Of a stretch of 62,604 bases of DNA, positions 60,939 through 62,604 are shown one piece after another; the first letter of the stretch is position 1, and every line of letters begins with the position of its first letter. Location of the stretch: NCBI GenBank assembly GCA_022511185.1, contig JAFLSA010000002.1, positions 1 through 62,604 of the forward strand. Reading direction: 5' to 3'. The notes under the pieces were generated by a model. The model saw nothing but the letters and a program-made list of their open reading frames with translations. It made no database searches and was not told the origin of the DNA. This stretch comes from Eubacterium sp. Lineage in GTDB: Bacteria > Bacillota > Clostridia > Oscillospirales > Acutalibacteraceae. Position numbers and translations under genes: made by a program.

Positions 60939-61988
60939 ATGGCAAACAAAAAACAAATCATAATCAACATTCTTGACATTCTCAAAAGATATACTGATGA
61001 AGACCACAGACTTTCGCAAAGGGAAATCGCTGAAATTCTAAAGAATGAATACAATATGACAGTTGAAAGAAAATCTGTTAAGCGCAATCTGTCAAATCTT
61101 CTTGAGTTCGGCTACCCTATCGAATACAGCGAGTCTGTCCGTATGGTGCCTAATAAGGTTACAGGCGAGCTCGAGGAAAGCTATATGCTGTCTGATTTTT
61201 ATCTTGAGCGTGATTTTTCAGATGCCGAGCTTCGCCTGCTTATTGACAGTATTCTGTTTTCAAAGCATATTCCATACAGTCAATGCAAGGATTTAATCAA
61301 AAAGTTAGAAAGTCTATCCAATAAGTATTTCGAATCAAAGGTTAAGCATATCCGCACTCTGCCGGAGAACAAGCATGCCAACAAGCAGTTATTCTATACA
61401 ATTGATATTCTTGACGAGGCTATCAGCAAGGAAAAACAGGTTAAGTTTCATTATGCTGAATATGGTACGGACAAAAAACTGCATAATCGTTTAGACCATA
61501 ACGGCAATCAAAGAGAATACATAATCAATCCGTATCAGATTGTTGCCACGGACGGCAGATACTATCTGATTTGCAACTATGATAAATATGATAATTTGTC
61601 AAATTACAGAGTTGACAGGATTACCGATATAGAGCTTCTTGACACTCCAACAAAGCCTGTGCGTGATGTCAAGGGTGCTGAGAACGGTTTTGACCTTTCA
61701 AAGCATATGGCAGAGCATATTTATATGTTTACAGGTGATACTGTCAGAGCCGAGTTTATCGCAGAAAAATATATCATCAGTGATATTATTGACTTTTTCG
61801 GAAATGACGTAGTTTTCTCAAATGAAACGGAGGATAAGGTCACAGTTAAAGTAACAGTGAACGAACAGGATATGCGCTTTTGGGCATTGCTGTACGCTTT
61901 GCAGATTAAAGTCACTTCCCCGCCTTCACTTGTTGAAAATGTGAAAAAAGATATAATGCAAGCAGCAGAGAAATATAAAGGAGAATGA
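60939..61988 (+). CDS. WYL-domain transcriptional regulator
   Basis: 349 residues. An N-terminal winged helix (about 5-60, QREIAEILKNEYNMTVERKS) is followed by a WYL domain (about 145-235: KQVKFHYAEYG, IINPYQIVATDGRYYLICNYDK, YRVDRITDIELL) and a C-terminal WCX region. WYL regulators sense ligands, often nucleic acid, and control defence or DNA-repair genes. GAGGTGA sits before the ATG at 60,939. The next gene begins 2 nt after its stop, so it probably regulates that gene as part of the same operon. Confidence 0.92.
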   Translation: MANKKQIIINILDILKRYTDEDHRLSQREIAEILKNEYNMTVERKSVKRNLSNLLEFGYPIEYSESVRMVPNKVTGELEESYMLSDFYLERDFSDAELRLLIDSILFSKHIPYSQCKDLIKKLESLSNKYFESKVKHIRTLPENKHANKQLFYTIDILDEAISKEKQVKFHYAEYGTDKKLHNRLDHNGNQREYIINPYQIVATDGRYYLICNYDKYDNLSNYRVDRITDIELLDTPTKPVRDVKGAENGFDLSKHMAEHIYMFTGDTVRAEFIAEKYIISDIIDFFGNDVVFSNETEDKVTVKVTVNEQDMRFWALLYALQIKVTSPPSLVENVKKDIMQAAEKYKGE

Positions 61989-61990
61989 TT

Positions 61991-62604
61991 ATGAACAAAA
62001 AAACAAAAACCGAACAGCTTGAAAGGCTTTTTGAAGAATGGCAACAAGAACAGATTAATGAGCCAAAAGAAACTTTGGATAAAACGATGCTAAAAGATGC
62101 AAAGATAGTTCGTTTTAATTCTTTTTGCAAGGATGGAATAATCTGTGAAGAACAGTTTGAAAAAGAAAAAATAAAGGTTCTTTTTATTGGAAATGAACCA
62201 AATATCGATAACAAAAAAGATATAGAAGATTGGAAAAAGGGTAAAGAGTTTCCTCTTGTAACATCACAAATATCTGATTTTAACAATTATTTCGATGAAC
62301 ATCACGATGATTGGACGGGTAAATTAAGGCAAAGGATATGTGAAGTCATCTATCCTGCCATGTTAGAACCACACAAAAATGCATTTCCCGTAGAAAACGG
62401 TTGGGTAAATGCTAAAAAAATTGCATTTATGAATTTAAATAAACGTGGCGGAAAAGGCAATATAGAAGATCATTTAAAGAATTATTGCAATGAGTACAAA
62501 GAATACATCAAAAAGGAAATAAGCATTATTAATCCCGATATTATTATCTGGCTCGGAAAAAGTTCTTTTGATATGTGCAACAACACATTGTTTGATAACA
62601 ACTG
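61991..62604 (+). CDS. Uracil-DNA glycosylase-like protein, cut by the right edge
   Basis: The first 204 codons are present and the frame is open at the window end. KVLFIGNEPNID (about 62-73), KKIAFMNLNKRGG (about 144-156) and IINPDIIIWLGKSSF (about 179-193) follow the order of the uracil-DNA glycosylase superfamily fold (GxxPG-like loop, N in the middle, then a PDIIxxLG strand). The classical catalytic motif is not intact, so glycosylase activity is not claimed. AAAGGAG precedes the ATG, coupled to the WYL gene. Confidence 0.6.
   Translation, partial: MNKKTKTEQLERLFEEWQQEQINEPKETLDKTMLKDAKIVRFNSFCKDGIICEEQFEKEKIKVLFIGNEPNIDNKKDIEDWKKGKEFPLVTSQISDFNNYFDEHHDDWTGKLRQRICEVIYPAMLEPHKNAFPVENGWVNAKKIAFMNLNKRGGKGNIEDHLKNYCNEYKEYIKKEISIINPDIIIWLGKSSFDMCNNTLFDNN

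Overview
The window looks like the chromosome of an AT-rich, spore-forming, anaerobic Clostridia, most like the Ruminococcaceae/Oscillospiraceae. The pointers are spoIIP and gpr, a PolC-family polymerase, HrcA/CIRCE control of htpG, a secreted protease ending in a dockerin-like repeat, BspA-type leucine-rich repeats, GH30 and GH31 glycosidases, and a mobile element of Tn4451-like clostridial type (TnpV/TnpW). No species is assigned.

Layout. 1-129: strong promoter and leader of what is probably an rRNA operon running off the left edge. 283-2563: sporulation genes (spoIIP, gpr, a small membrane protein). 2.6-7.4 kb: rpsT, a small membrane protein, a HAD phosphatase, a patatin-like lipase and a secreted subtilisin-like protease. 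7.5-11.7 kb: a methionine/one-carbon operon (metF, split metH, metH) whose last gene is an Rrf2 regulator. 11.8-12.8 kb: rplM-rpsI with promoter and L13-type leader.

12,775-29,715: a ~16.9 kb integrative mobilizable element inserted in the last codons of rpsI and flanked by an 18-bp direct repeat. The left part holds the mobility module: tyrosine integrase, XRE regulator, Xis-like protein, a hairpin-rich oriT, MobC, relaxase, TnpW-like and TnpV. The rest is a defence island: a DUF4365-like nuclease; a 1,020-residue protein joining metallophosphoesterase, cupin, helical and radical-SAM domains; a BcgI-like restriction-modification pair followed by a Shedu (DUF4263) nuclease; an AbiE locus whose toxin is deleted; and an acetyltransferase. 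The three-catalytic-domain protein is the best candidate for an undescribed system. The original rpsI terminator now lies beyond the right junction.

29.7-39.4 kb: ordinary chromosome (acetyltransferase, MFS transporter, ClC-GH30-PHP operon, htpG, GDPD, YcxB-like). 39.5-46.7 kb: one 2,388-residue secreted adhesin with a von Willebrand A domain split by a long insertion, GC-richer than its surroundings. 47-52.2 kb: a glycoside utilisation operon (GPH symporter, carboxylesterase, GH31). 52.8-57.1 kb: an operon of an RNase J-like metallo-beta-lactamase nuclease and a PolC-like polymerase that lacks its exonuclease insertion and C-terminal end. 57.2-62.6 kb: an accessory region with a PD-(D/E)xK-like nuclease, a Sel1-repeat protein, a BC1881-type small protein, an unknown protein, a short agmatine-deiminase relative, a WYL regulator and a uracil-DNA-glycosylase-like gene cut by the right edge. 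Two promoters in this right part share a ~75-bp repeat, which suggests common control of the polymerase operon and the nuclease.

All assignments come from reading motifs and translations by eye; no database search was run.
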